NCBI RefSeq assembly: GCF_022605165.1
Contig: NC_063069.1
Location: forward strand, 2,914,001-2,978,000
Source of the DNA: Purpureocillium takamizusanense
Taxonomy: Eukaryota; Ascomycota; Sordariomycetes; Hypocreales; Ophiocordycipitaceae
Reading direction: 5' to 3'
DNA length: 64,000 bases
The notes below the pieces were generated by a model. That model was given only the letters and a program-made list of their open reading frames with translations, was not told the DNA's origin and ran no database searches. The position numbers and the translations under genes were made by a program. Positions within the stretch are counted from its first letter, which is position 1. Every line of letters begins with the position of its first letter. Positions 43,486 through 56,816 of the stretch are shown here, piece after piece.

Positions 43486-46400
43486 TCATATCACAATGAG
43501 CTATAGGGGACCCCAGTCAGCTTCTCCTGTTCATGCATGCGACACTGGCCACCTAGGTCCTTGTACTCACCTCAATCAACTTCTCTGTCAGACTGAAGCA
43601 CTCGTGCTTGACATCGTCCAAGGACGTCTGAGACGGATATCTCCAAAGGCCGCCGAAGCCCATGTCGTCGAGAGCGTCGTTGAGCGGCTCGTTGGACGCC
43701 ATGGCCGCTGCGTATTCTTTGCTTGATGTCAGCGTCCTGAGCAGCGTGTGTGCAGCCTCGAGAGCTGTCGACTCCTGGCCGTGAAGGAGGACATCATCGA
43801 GAATGGATGGCATGGCGCCGCACCTGTGCTACAGTCAGCCGCAAAGTGTGTCTCTGGTCTGTGTCTCGCAGAACCTACAATGTGACAAAAACACGAGGCC
43901 GGTCCGATGCGAGTTTGTTCAGCCATTGCAAGCTTCGCGTCTGGGCTGCGTCCTCGAGTAAGTGAAAGTCGACAAGCTCAATCGCCGCCGCGAGTAAGAC
44001 CTCTTGGTCCTTTGCGGCACTCGTGTCACTGGCACCGCGAGTGTCAATCATGTCCGCGAGCCCGTTACGCCCAGAGTCCGCCCACCACAGAGAGTCCATG
44101 AAGTCCTCGTGGCCGATGCAACGGGCGAGCATCAGGGCAAGGTATGGCGAGCCCTGGATCGTGTGAGTCGGTTCAGCAGGCGACGCGCCAGCTGCCCAAG
44201 ATGTCATTTCCAGGAAGGCCGACAGGACACGGATTGCCATTCGTCTGGTGATGGTGTCTGTGAGCCCCCGCACCAGGCAGGCGCAGACCGCAAAGTGAAA
44301 ATCCTCCTTGTCAAAGCAGATGCCGTATGCATCGTCAAGAGGTAACGCCGCCTCTTCCAGCTGGGCCCGGCATTGCAACAGCAGTGGCACCATTCTCTCA
44401 CCCCTCGCGTTCCCGGTTGTCCCAATGTTGATGAGGACCGCCTCCAGAAACTGTGCCGCGCAATTGAACAGCCCTGGCGGCACCAGACGGACTAGAGACA
44501 TGGCCAGCCAAAACAGCTGAAGGCCGTACCGTGACGCTGATGGCAACTTCGCCATCATCTTGGACAGTGAGGTAATAATGGAGACCAGCATCTCGCTATT
44601 GCCGTCTTCTCCAAACTGGCCGACACTGCTCCGTAGGGCGACCAGGATTTGGTAAAGGAGATCGTCGTCGACTTCCTCGCGGGCAAGGAAGCCCATGACG
44701 GTGAATGCCCGCGGCTGAACGGCTGGGTTGTTCTGGAACGCAGTGCTTGCCACCAGGCTCATCCATCGGGCCCGCCAGGCATTGGCAATGTCGACAGACG
44801 GCGCCGCCACGGAGCACGCCTCTGACAGCACGGCAGCCAGGCTCTCTGTCGCTGCCAAATGCGATGCCGCATCCTGTGCTGTAGTAGACACGGAGGCGCC
44901 ATCACGCGAGAGCACGGGAGGCAAGGAGAAAATGTCCCCCTTGGGCTCGCACAGAAAGTCGAGGCAAGATCTCAGCTTCGAGAGGCTGGCATCATCGAGG
45001 GTAAAGGACGAGCAGCCTGCGTGTATGGTGTTGACCAGTAGCCTATAGACGAGCACCCGCACGTCCTGTCCGCCGGTGTTGGCGATCATGGTAACGATGT
45101 GGAATACTTCAGGCAGAAACATGACCGACTGGACCCCGCTGTTGAATGACAGTGCCAAGCAGAACTGCAAGAGGACGCATATCTCAGTCCAGACTGCATT
45201 CTCTGCCAGGAACCGGGTGGGTCGCAGTGAGGAGCGGTTGAGTGCCTTGCGAAGCCGTGACAACACTTTACCGCGGAGACTCATGGTCCTCAGGCCGACC
45301 ACGGCCGATGAAAACACCTCCAGAATATCCGGTCGGCTGTCATAACTCAAGCCCGCCTTGATAAGTTCGTCTAAGAAGATGTCCAACAGTTGCTCGTCTT
45401 GGGCGATTGAGGGCCAGACGTAGTGCTCAAGAGCATGGGCCAAGCCAGGCTCAAATACGATCAAGTCAATGACTTTCCGGAGTAAGCCAGCCACCTTTTC
45501 GCGCCCCTTTTCACCTTCCGACTCGCAAATCAGTACGTTGGTGCGGAGGCCAGGCAGCCATGGTGCCATGTACTCCAGGCTGAGAGGTTTTTGCTCGTCT
45601 GCGAAGCTCTCCCAGCTGACAAAGAACTCGGTGAGGAAGTCTGCTGTGAGCTGAGGTTCGGTTCTTGCCAACTCCTTGCTCATGCTGACTATGAAGCCCG
45701 TGGGGTCTGCGGGGACCGAGAGATCTTCAAATAGTCAGCGGCATCGATCGGTTGTCGCACGATGATAGTACGAGGGTTATTATTTCCGCTCAAAGAAAGC
45801 GGACAGGACCTCCGACTTACCCTTAACACAAACTAACTTTGACGAGGCGTCGAAGTCGAATGCACGGCACAGCGCACCGAGGAGATTGTAAGATGCAAGT
45901 CGGAGGACATGGTCTGGGCTCGCTAGATTCGTGAAAGCGAGGTTGAGCATGGTACCAGGGACATCCTGAGGTCGGATCAATCTCTCGAATGGCTTGTGGA
46001 CCCTGCTTTCCTTGCCGTGCTTTCCCTTCGCGGTTCGAATGGTCTGAAGCACATCCGCCTTCTTGGGGCTTGTGAAACACATGACAACCTTGCCTCCATC
46101 CGCGCGAAGTCCGAAGGACAGCTCATCCTCTGGCTGGACCGTTGTTGCCGCCTCATCAACCTCGCCAAGCCGAAAAATGTCGTTCACGGTACTGCTGAGA
46201 CGAGAGCCTGACAGTACTTCTTGTCTCTTCGCGGTTGTAATCTGTACGAACTGACTGCCAACCTTAATGATCACTTCCACCTTGCCCTTGGACTTGGAAA
46301 GCCGAGTGACAGGTTGAAACATGTAGCGTGTGTCGGTAACAACGCTGATTGTTTCTTTGGGTAGGTGAAGCTGGCTCAAGTGGAAATGCGCTTGCAGGTC

Positions 46401-49400
46401 TTGTAAGCTGCCTATCAGATGGTAGTTCACATTGTCTGGATGGAAAACACTGCCGTCATTCCTGGTGGAGACCCGAAGCAGTCGCCGTAAACACCTCCTG
46501 TGTCAAATGTCAGAGCTGGTGTCCATCGGCGGGCCATGTCCGTCGGCTCTTACTTGAATGCGCTGTTCATATTGTATATGTATATCCTAGAAAGGTTTAG
46601 TGACATCTCGGAGGGTGTCAGAAGGTCAAGGTTCGTGAAGAAGTCGTCCGGTGGCTCCCCTCGCCCATTGTAACAGGTAGCATCGATAAAAAGGCCAAAG
46701 GGTTCTTGCCAAAGCCTGCTTGCAATCTTTGACGCGCGGTCAGCATTCTATGCAAGATATCGACGTGCTACTTAGGGCTCCTGCATCATTATCGGGGATA
46801 TGGCGAGGCCTCTCGTTGCCTCACCATAGTGTCTCAATGTCGGGAGACCAGCTTACCTTCAGATAGCTGTAGAGAAGCATGTTGTAGTCGATACTTTCGT
46901 TTTCAATATGTCGCAAGATCACGCACACAATGGAAAGACCATCCTATACTCGTGTCAGAACAAATACCTCTACCGGGATTTGGTTATGACCTTGCTCTCG
47001 CCCCCGTCGTACACGGCCCGAGTCGTAAGGAACGACTCCGTGCCTTTGAAAGCATTCCGCAACATGAAGTTCTGGAACCGAGAGTACAGTGGTGGGGAGT
47101 TTGTAGAAATTTGTGGTCGATTCCATGACATTGCCAACGGCGGAGGACCAAGATCCGCAATGAGGTTCCGCAGTGGCTCCAAGATGGTGGGTGAGCCACG
47201 AGACAGCTCACCCAGGTTGCGGATGACAACTCGTTTGTCCCGGGAAACTAGTGTTTGGCGGAGGTGATCCCAGTGATCGTATAAAAACCGATGAATTGCG
47301 ACACAAGATCCGAAATCGACAAGTACGGTGCTTTCCGGGTCTTCCATGGGCTCGGTGGGTTCCTGCGGCTAAGATTAGCCCTAGAGCCGAAGGGAGCCCG
47401 GAACATTGGAAGACTCACGGAGATGCGACTGAGGAATGTTGTCACGAAACCTATGTTCTGGACCAGGAAAGGATTCAGAGGAAACATGTAAGGCTCCTTA
47501 GTGCCAAACAGCACATTATTAGCCAGGTTTTGTATGACCTTGGCAATCAACAATAGTCCACGACGCATCTCTTTGGTGGGAACGGTTGATACAAGACCCT
47601 CGGACTCGGGTGCCACGATTGCTGGGCAGATGAACCGCAGAAACATGAAGGCGCCGACAGCTGTGTACTTGGCGTTTGGAAATCGATGTGAGACAGTATC
47701 GGATATCTACGTTGCAAAGCGTTAATGGCGCTCATACGGAGTCAGCGAAGGCAACTTACAATGCAGCAAATTCTCCGGAATGACGATGGAACCAGAAGTT
47801 CTGAGGCACAGATATCGTCCATGAAAACTTTAGCTACGATTTGCAGCTGGATCGCGTTTTTCTGCAACTCTTCTTCTGACCCCACCCGGGCCGGATCAAG
47901 TTCAAGGTCAAGATCTTGTGATGTGATCATCAGCCTCTCAAGAACATTGTGTAGAGTAGCCCGCAAGTAGGCGACGCCTTTCCATTTGGCATAGAGGGAA
48001 AGCAGTTTCGTCGCAACAGAAGTCCTTCGCAAAAGCTCGGTCTCATTCTCTGCTGTAAAGTCAGTGCGTCTACGACATGGGTAAAGATCGAATAGGCTGC
48101 GAGCGGTCTACTCCTCGTACCAGTCTGTTCAACCTCATACTGAACCAGGGCTTCAAAAAGATCAAAAAGGAGCCCTCTTTGCTCGAAAATCGTCAGCAGG
48201 CAAACAGTGAGCTCATCGACCTCGGAAGGTGGGCAGATTGAGCTCATCGAAACTACAAGGGAGAGGTCCGTCGTTAGGAGCTCAACCGAATGTCAGCGAA
48301 TGGAACAATAGAGATTCCCGGCTTGACAGAACTGACATTGAGAAGCGCCTCATACTTCTCGCTCACGGCCAAATCTGTGAGGCTGCTGAACTCCTTCCCT
48401 TGAAGCAAGATGTTGTATAGAACTTTGATGAATGCCGCGCGAATCTCAATGTTCTCGTGGTATCCGATGTTCAACGAGTGTTTAAGACCAACGTCGATAT
48501 TCGCGCTCAAGAGGTTCGAGAGTATCGTGATTACCAAGTCTGAGTTGGTCATGGTCTCCTCGCGAGCTGCCGCAATAGGGGGGTACTCTAGCTTGCCTGA
48601 GTCCTTGGTCTCATAGTTCAGCAGCGACAGAAACCTGTTGAAGTACGTGTGAAACATTTGGGACTTCATTTCGCTCGTGTCGGCATCTGGCTGGTTGTCG
48701 AGGGGCTGGAGCGGAAGCCGACAAGTAAGATCCGCGAGACATTTAAGGCAAGCCTTGTCAAGGTCCCTCTGTATTCTTCGCCCGTCGTCATACCGAGGGC
48801 CCGAGGAATGCTGATGATCTATCTTCGTGGGATGTGGCCTCGCTATCCAGCCGAAAATGTACTCCAGTAGCTGGTTCCTGATCCGAACGTCATCACGGAG
48901 ATTCAAATACTCCTTTCGCTTCGTTACCGCCTCGCAGAGGTTGCAGATCCGGATTTTTACCCTCTGCATGCTCATGATGTCTTGCACCCCATCAATGAAC
49001 CTGGCCAAGTTTAGCGTGAGGGCACCCAGGTGCACGGATGAGGAGGCACCAAGATCTGCTGTGCTCTCAAGTCTCTCGACCATTGCTTTGAGGACTGAGG
49101 CTGCTTGCTCAGCAAATATTATCTCGCTTTCGTGCCCCTTCTCGACTGAAGCAAGAGCCCCTGTTAGGAGCACATCCAGCTCCGATTCGAGAGCTCTGAA
49201 CAGTGGCGGGTATAGGATGGGCGGTATTTCGCTGGACAGTACGTCCCGCATTGCCTCGCGAACCTTGACATTGGAGCAGCCAAGGAGCTGAATGCTGAGC
49301 CTCAGATAGCGTGCGAGAGGTGATTCTTCATAATGGTCGGAGCACACCCGGTCAATCCATCGCATATCCTCGGAAAACGGTTCCTCGAGCGGTGGGCCTT

Positions 49401-52057
49401 TATCGGCGATGCAAATGCCACCCAACGAGGCCAGAAAGCCAGAGAAGTTCCGCCACTCAGCTAGCAACTTGTCGTCAATACCGTCGACAGGAGCCGTTGA
49501 CACTTCTTTGGCTAGGTGAAGCCACTTATCAAATGCGGCCTCCCATGCAGCCAGGATGCCCAAGGTCGGATGTTGCAGGCGCCGAAGGAGCCCACGCATC
49601 CTCTTCTGAAAGGCAACGAGGCCAGTGAAGCGGAACTCGGGAGAGGCGAGATCGTGATATACAGCGCGATTGTATGACACCCAAGTGAGAGCCCGGGCGG
49701 AATCAGCAGTATTTCGCACCGCGTGTTCTTCCAGGAGCATCCCGATGCAGGCAGTTACGTTCTGGCATACCTCGATGTCGGGGGTACACAGCGATACCAA
49801 CAGAGTGGTCTCGAGAGGCGACGCGAACTCAGCATCGATTGAGGCATCGATTTCGTCTACCAAGCTCTACTATAGTTAGCAGACACGTCCTGGTTGGCGA
49901 GCGATAACAAGACCAGGTTGTAGGGGGTTTCACGCACAGGGATGGCCTTGACCAGGGTCACACGGGATTCAAGGACACCATACAGCTCCAGCACACCCTC
50001 GCCATCATCTGTGTCGATGCGGCTGCAAATTTCCAGCAGCACATCAGAGCTGCGGGCAGTTAGAGCAAAGCGCTTCACACCAGGTTGTTGCCACGCACGT
50101 GGCTGGTCAGACTTACCCTTGCTTCCACAATAGAGTCCTCAGATCATCCATACTCGAATCAAATCTACCTTCAGGTACCTGGTGCTTGTTGCCGATGTTG
50201 GCAAAGACCCGTTTCGCGACTCGGGCAGCCAGCCGCCGTATCGATGGGTCTGGCGACAGCACACATAAGAGGAAGGGCCTCAGGAAGCCGTCGTTCAGAG
50301 ACATGCGCGACATCTCCCCAAGCAGAGGCCCCGGGAATGCATCCAAAAACTCCAGTATGGATAGTATTAGCAATGTACCGCTCAGCTTCTGTTCGTCCCC
50401 CTGTGTGGTCGCAATGCGGTTGCAATTAGCCTAGCGAGCGTTAGTACATACACATGATAGCCGGCTAACTGACAACAGACCTCGAACTGGGCTCTCATAA
50501 AGGGAATGGCAGTATTGAACAAGCCATCACACTTGAGTGCATGGGCTTGACCTGCAAAGTAGGTGCAACTCTGTACGACGGCGATCTTAAACTTCTCTGT
50601 CGATGTCTGCGCTATGCAAGTGCGAAGCAGGGTGTCGATGCTGCCATGCAGATTGAGATGAACCAGGCTCGCAAATGCACCCGTGATGATGTCTTGATCG
50701 AAGCTAAGGACTGGGGGTAGGCCTGGCGGGGAGCCGAAAAGTGCATCGCGTACTTCATTCTGCACGTCCATGGCATAACTGACCAAAGCGGAGTCATGTT
50801 CAGCATCAAAATGTCGTGCGGCGCGGAGAAGGGTGACCAGACAATACGCGGCTCGCTCGTTGCCGTTGCGAAGCGCTTTCCTGAGCAAGTCCAGAAAGGC
50901 GACCTTTTTGACCATGTTATTACTCTTGGCCTCCCTCATGTTGCTGGCAACCTGGAAGACATCGGGGAGGAGGAGGAGGAGCGTCATCTGCAGCGGATAG
51001 AAGACGGCCTTCCTCTTTCCATTGTCCCCCACCGTCTGCGTCATGTCAAACAGCGTGTCTGCACCACCATCTAGTCGTTTGTGCATTAAATGGAGCCGCA
51101 TGAACTGGTCAGGGAAACGGTTTATCCAGCGCGTGATGAGCAATGGCAAGACGACGGCGACCGTGTTTTGACAAGACCGCCTAAAGTGCAGATAGCTGGA
51201 ACATAGTTCTTGGATAACATGACCCAGCTTTGAGGCATCAACCCAGAGGAACGACATCAGACGCAGGATCACAAGGGCCGGTACCTCAGCTGCCTGAGCG
51301 GAGCTGGACAGTTCGGCGCTCGCTTCTGCGAACGATGTGGTCCGTATGTTGTAGACTACGTTCCTGAAGTAGGCAAAGGACGTCGACCAGTTCGATGCCG
51401 AAACGTACTCCACCACGGCCTTGATGTAGACATCTAGTTCGGCAAGACATTCCTCGACGCATGCTGCATCGGAAGTCGACACGTCATGCTTCTGCTGCGA
51501 GGCGTTGGGAGCTCGGGGGATGCGAATGTTGCGATCTGAAATCTGCTCCAGAAGAGCTTCCGCGGGTAGAATATAATTGTCTGGAATGGGCTCCAGAACC
51601 TGTCTGGCGATATCGAACACACGATTGACGAGTACGTCATCTATGGGCTTCGGGATCGGTCGTCTTGCCGCGCTGGTCTTCCCGGTGTTGTCCGATGTAG
51701 CACCCCATGACGAAGAGCAGCAATCAGCCAAAAGACCAACTACATAGACTTCCGATCGCAAGACATGAGTCGGGTGGGCGGCAACAGGGGTGTACGACCG
51801 AGTTATGTCTTCGAGGAGGTTCAACAAGGATCCAAGCACGATGGTGAGGTTGGAGTAGCTCAGATCAAGCAGAGTAGAGCGTGTTATCTGGAGAATCTCG
51901 TCCTTGTCGAAGGAGCGGCCAGCAGCACCTGTGCGATGCGGCAGCTAGAGAAACGGGCTCGTTAGGTGACATGTCGTGACAAGTTTCAGGAGCTGCCTCT
52001 CACCCTGGTTGCCACGCGGTCAACGAGGCAGCTGACCAGGCCAGCTTCGCCATTCAT
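43486..52057 (-). CDS. IRA1: Neurofibromin/IRA-type Ras GTPase-activating protein
   Basis: Large RasGAP that switches off Ras-cAMP signalling at membranes. Fifteen exons (minus): 52057-52004, 51944-50481, 50430-50117, 50049-49938, 49866-48337, 48280-48121, 48049-47760, 47706-47419, 47362-46991, 46943-46857, 46726-46554, 46497-45821, 45706-43879, 43823-43571, 43500-43486. All phases close, giving 2,538 residues. The N-terminal half is helical-repeat-like. The RasGAP domain is about 1,090-1,430: arginine finger in ENETELLRRTS (about 1219) and AFMFLRFICPAIV (1327-1339). A Sec14/CRAL-TRIO-like segment (HIENESIDYNMLLYSYLK, IASRLWQEPFGLFIDATC) leads into a PH-like segment (VIIKVGSQFVQITTAKRQEV). 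The C-terminal region ends MGFGGLWRYPSQ, as in neurofibromin. The exon 4/5 and last-exon borders are the least certain. The gene starts under 200 bp from the AT-rich tract. Confidence 0.92.
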
Positions 52058-52235
52058 TCTAGTGCAGCATAAGCTTTTGCGCGCTCTGTTGTTCATACGA
52101 CTGGGCTCGGCTTCTCGATTACTTTCCCACTGTTCCACTCCGCGCGTTCGACACCCAGCGAGGAGGGGTCACGGACAGTAGACCATGTTCGTAATACCCC
52201 GCAGCTACGAACTAACGTACCGCCCCATAACTTCG
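52058..52235. promoter_or_regulatory. Very short upstream region of the RasGAP gene
   Basis: Only about 180 bp of normal-composition DNA separate the RasGAP ATG from the AT-rich tract. It contains ACTAACGTACC-type words and CCACTGTTCCACTCC pyrimidine-rich sequence. The functional promoter either fits here or extends into the AT-rich DNA. Confidence 0.45.
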
Positions 52236-52929
52236 TGGCCCCCCTATCTTAAAGCTTTCTTATAGCTTTCTTATTTTTTAATTCAGTCAGCCTTAACTTT
52301 ACTAGAGTTATAACCTATTAAGATCCTATAAGTAAAGCTATAATATTTATTTATTTATTATTATATAAGCTTAAGTAAGTTATTTAATATTTAAAAGAAA
52401 ATTTATTAAAAGTAATATTAGCTATATAAATAAGAAGTATAAACTATATAAATATTCTATATTTTTCTAAGCCCGCGCCTTACTTTTATATTACGCTAGC
52501 TATTTTATATATATATATATAATATTAATATACTATAATAGATATTATAACCTTTATAGCTGATTTAAGTCTAGAAGCTATAATAGCTTAAGATTACTCT
52601 AAAATATATATAAATATTATTATTAATATATTATCCTTAATTATATTATTTAACTATAATATAATTAAGGGGAGGAACCTATAGTAATTAATATAATATT
52701 AAAGGGCCTTTATTAATAAAAGCCTTATTTCTATTAAAAGTAATATTAAGGGCATAGTTATATTTTACTATAAGTATAACCCTCCCTATAAAATTAAATA
52801 ACCTAAGTTAATCTTATAATATATAGCCTACTATACTTAATTAAGGTTTATAACTTAATAATATATTTAAAGTAATATTATTTATAAAGCCTATTTTCTC
52901 TAACTATAAAGCTATCTCTACCCCTATTC

Positions 52930-55035
52930 TTTTCTAGCTAATCCTATACTATAGAGCTTACTATACTTAACTACCGTTTATAGCCTAGGCTAATACGCGA
53001 CTATAATAAAGTCTAGCCCGCCTATAAGCTTTAATTTAATATAATCGCTAATGCCTCCTATAAGACGTTAAATACCTATACTATAGCCTTATAGTAGGCA
53101 TTATAGTAAGTAATAAATAATAACGGAAATAATATTAATAATACTTATAGCAGCGGTAATAATATAGCTACTTAAGGCTAATTAATAATATTATAAGCGA
53201 TAATAGCGATAATAGCGATAGTACTTAAGATATATAAGCGCCTAGCCTAGCTTAAAAAAGTAAGTCTTTAATATTATAATATTATAAAGAAATAATAAAA
53301 ATATATTTAAGTAAATTAAGCCCTATTAGCGTATAAGTATAAGCGCTATATTATAATAATATAGTTTAATTAAGATATTAATATAGAGTAGTACTATTCG
53401 CATAAATATAAAAGTTTAGCTATATAAATAATTTACTTTTTAATTTTTTTCTAGATAATTATATACTATATAGCCCGCTATACTTATTTAAGGTTTATAG
53501 CCCAGGTTAATATAAAAGCCGCCTTATTAATCGCCTATAATAAGTATAGCGCGCCTACCTTTATATATTATTGCTAAAGCGCCTTAACGCTATATTATAC
53601 CTTATAAAGCCTATATTATAAAGCTACCTTAAGATACCTTTAAATAGCTTTTCTTATAGTCTTAACTATAATATAGATCTTAGCTTCCTTATTAATATAC
53701 TATAGCTATTTACCGATAAGCTATTTATTACCGATAAGTTACTTATTATTAATAAGCTTTTTATAAATAGGCTTCCTATAAATAAGCTACTTATTACTTA
53801 AGTTAATAAGTTTCTTATAGATTATAATATTAATAAGCTAACTAATAATATTTTAATATAGCTAAAGATAATAATAATAACTTTATTAATATATTAATAT
53901 TACCTTTATTAATATTATCGCTAACCTTTAATACCTTTAAAGAGCTCTTTAACTTCTTAATTAACTTTAACTATAAAAATAGAGCTTATTTTATTAAAGC
54001 CTCCTTTATTAAATATAAGATTAATAATATTAATTAGCTCTTATATATTATCTTCTATTATAATTATAGCCTTAAAAGAAAGTTTAAAAATACTAGCTTT
54101 TAAAAGTTAATATCTTAAAAGCTTAATTACTTTATTAAAGTTATTACCTTAATTATTAAGTCTATTAATTAAAAATAAATATATAAAATAAAGGAAGGTT
54201 AATATAATTATAATTAATTTTTTAATTTATTTATATATATTATCTTTTATTATTATATAATAATTTAATAAAGTAAAGAAAAGGAGTTTATAATTAAGTA
54301 TAATATATAAGTTTATAAAATAGTAAATATTATCTATAATATTAATATAAATTATTCTTTCTTTTAAAAAAAGATATTTATAATAATAAATAAGTAATAA
54401 AAAAGAGCGGCTTAATAGCTTAATAACTATTTAAGCCTTCCTTAAAGAGCTTAAATAAAAAGGGGAGATTAAAGTTAATAAATTACTTAATAATAAAGGT
54501 TACTTTAAAGCCCTTTTTTAAACTTATTTTTAATATTATAAAATATAAAAGAAGTTTTTAAAAGTCTTTAGTCTTTAATATATATAAAATTAATTATTTT
54601 AAAATACCTTTTTTATAAGTTATTAATATTATAAATTATAAAAGTATTATTAATTTTATCTTTAGCTTTATTAATAATAAAAAAGAGTATTATTTTTAAT
54701 AATTTATTAAGTAATTTAATAAGCTTTATAAAAGCTTTATAATATTAGCCTTAAAAGTTATTATTATAAATAAGGAATAAACTCTATATATAGTCTTTAT
54801 AGCGGTCTTCTTTAATATATAATAATAGCTATATATATATTATATTTTAGTTAATATTAAAGCTAAGATTAATTTTTATTAAAAAGATAAAGTAAGTAAT
54901 AATAATAATATTAAGTTTTATTATTAAAAGAAAAGTCTAAAGGTAAAAGTATTTTATATCTCTTAAAGTTTTTAATTAATTATATATTATATAGCCTATT
55001 ATACCTAAATAAAGTTTATAGCTTAGGCTAATATA
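52930..55035 (+). repeat. Dispersed 60-70 bp repeat, three clear copies
   Basis: Related segments at about 52930-52996, 53446-53513 and 54965-55035 share a CTATACTATAG...CTATACTTA...GTTTATAGCCTAGGCTAATA skeleton; a fourth, partial copy is at about 52807-52856. All are in the same orientation. They differ by scattered transitions and may be parts of decayed terminal repeats. Confidence 0.55.
53700..54960 (+). repeat. Degenerate element X, first copy
   Basis: The stretch from AATAATATTTTAATATAG near 53845 onward can be followed base for base in a second copy starting near 55325, with scattered substitutions. It includes the uninterrupted sequence ATTAAGTAATTTAATAAG near 54708-54722, which is the empty site for the LTR in copy two. 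No coding capacity remains, so the family is unidentified. Confidence 0.65.
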
Positions 55036-56181
55036 AGGCTACTTTTATAGCTACTTATATTTTATTCTTACTTTAATATAATATATATATTATAGCTTTA
55101 CTCTTATATTATAGCTTTACCCTTATATTATAGCTTTACCCTTATATTATACCTTTAGTTTACTCTTTTATAAACTAGCTTATTATAGATATAAACTTTA
55201 ATCTTATATTTAATATAACTTAGCCTTTTATTAACGAGCCCGCTATTAATAAGCCCGCTATTAATATCGCTAATATTATTAATAATAAGTTCCTTATTAG
55301 TTATAATATTAATAAGTTAATTAATAATATTTTAATATAGATATAAATAATAACTTTATTACTATATTAATACCTTTTTATTATTATTATTACTCTTTAA
55401 TACCTTTTAAAAACTCTTTAACTTCTTAATTAACTTTTATTATAAAAATAGCGCCTATATTATTAAAGCTTCTTTTACTAATTAATAAAAGATTAATAAT
55501 ATCTCTTAACTTATATATATTATCTTTTATTATAATTATAGCCTTAAGTAAATATCTTAAAGTATAAATATATAAAAGTTAATAACTTAAAAGCTTAATT
55601 ACTTTATTAAAGTTATTACCTTAATTATTAAGTCTTTTAATTAGAAATAAGTATATAAAATAGCTAAAGATTAATATAATTATAATTAATTATTTAATTT
55701 ATTTATATATATTATTTTTTATTATTATATAATAACTTAATAAAATAAAGAAAGGGAGCTTATAATTAAGTATAATATATAAGCTTAAAAAATAGTTAAT
55801 ATTATTTATAATATTAACTTAAGTTATAGCTTTTTTTAAAAAAGGATATTTATAATAATTATTAAATTATTAAAAAAGAATACTTTAATAGCTTTATAGC
55901 TATATAAGTATTTATTAAAGAGCTTAAATAAATAAAAGAGATTAAGGTTAATAAATTACTTAATAATAAAGGTCGCTTTAAAGCCTTCTTTTAGACTTAT
56001 CTTTAATATTATAAGATATAAAAGAAATTCTTAAAGTCTTTAATCTTAATAATATATAAGATTAATTACTTTAAAATACCTTTTTTTTAATTATAAGTAT
56101 TATAAATTATAAAAGTATTATTAACTTTACCTTTAGCTTTATTAATAATAAAAAAGAGTATTTTTTTAATAGCTTATTAAG

Positions 56182-56816
56182 TATTAGTCTATATAATATA
56201 ACTATATAATATAATAATATAATATAAAATATAATAATATAATATAACTATACTATATAACTATAATTAGCTTTTATATAATACGGGAATATATATTTCT
56301 ATATGAAATATTAAATAGCTATATAAGGCTAATATATATATAAAATACGGAAATATATATTCCTAACGGAAATATATATTTCCGTATATAGCGGATAGTT
56401 TATTATGCCGACGGCTAGTCTATTATGCCGACTAATAGTCTATTAGACTATTATAGGTCTTTAGTCTAATCTAAAGTCAGTTAGTCTATAGCCACGCCGA
56501 ATTCAGCTATAGCCACGCTGAATTCAGCCATAGCCACGCTGAATTCAGCTATATTCAGCTATATTCAGCTATAACGCCAAGCTAAAAAATAGTATTAGAC
56601 CGACGGATAGATAATCAGACCGAAGGCCGAGTCTATTTTATTATATATAGGACCTTTGCCTCCTAGTCTAGACGAAAAAGAAGATTAAGCAATTCAATAC
56701 CTATACTATCTCTATTACCTATTTTATCTCTCTATTACTATTACCCCTTTTGTCTCTATATATCCCTATTTCCTTATTATCTTTACCTTCCTCTGCCTTT
56801 ATCCCTCTTTCTTATA
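56182..56816 (+). mobile_element. Solo LTR, copy A (TSD TTAAG)
   Basis: 635 bp beginning TATTAGTCT and ending CTTTCTTATA, flanked by perfect direct repeats TTAAG at 56177-56181 and 56817-56821. The interior has an AT tandem stretch, a 21-bp repeat block, ACCGACGGATAGATAATCAG, a TATATATAGGACC promoter-like box and a pyrimidine-rich 3' third. No terminal inverted repeats and no open frame. The 5-bp duplication and TA...TA ends (expected TG...CA before RIP) point to an LTR. The empty site is preserved at about 54708. Confidence 0.85.
56486..56573 (+). repeat. 21-bp subrepeats inside LTR copy A
   Basis: Three near-perfect copies of CTATAGCCACGCTGAATTCAG are followed by two shortened CTATATTCAG units. 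The core GCTGAATTCAGC is a 12-bp palindrome. Degenerate versions occur at the same place in the other three LTR copies. Confidence 0.8.

Noticed and set aside
52004..52057. RasGAP N-terminus truncated by the AT-rich tract
   Set aside because: The first exon has an ATG, a good donor, and continues in frame; the total length of 2,538 residues suits full-length fungal IRA proteins.
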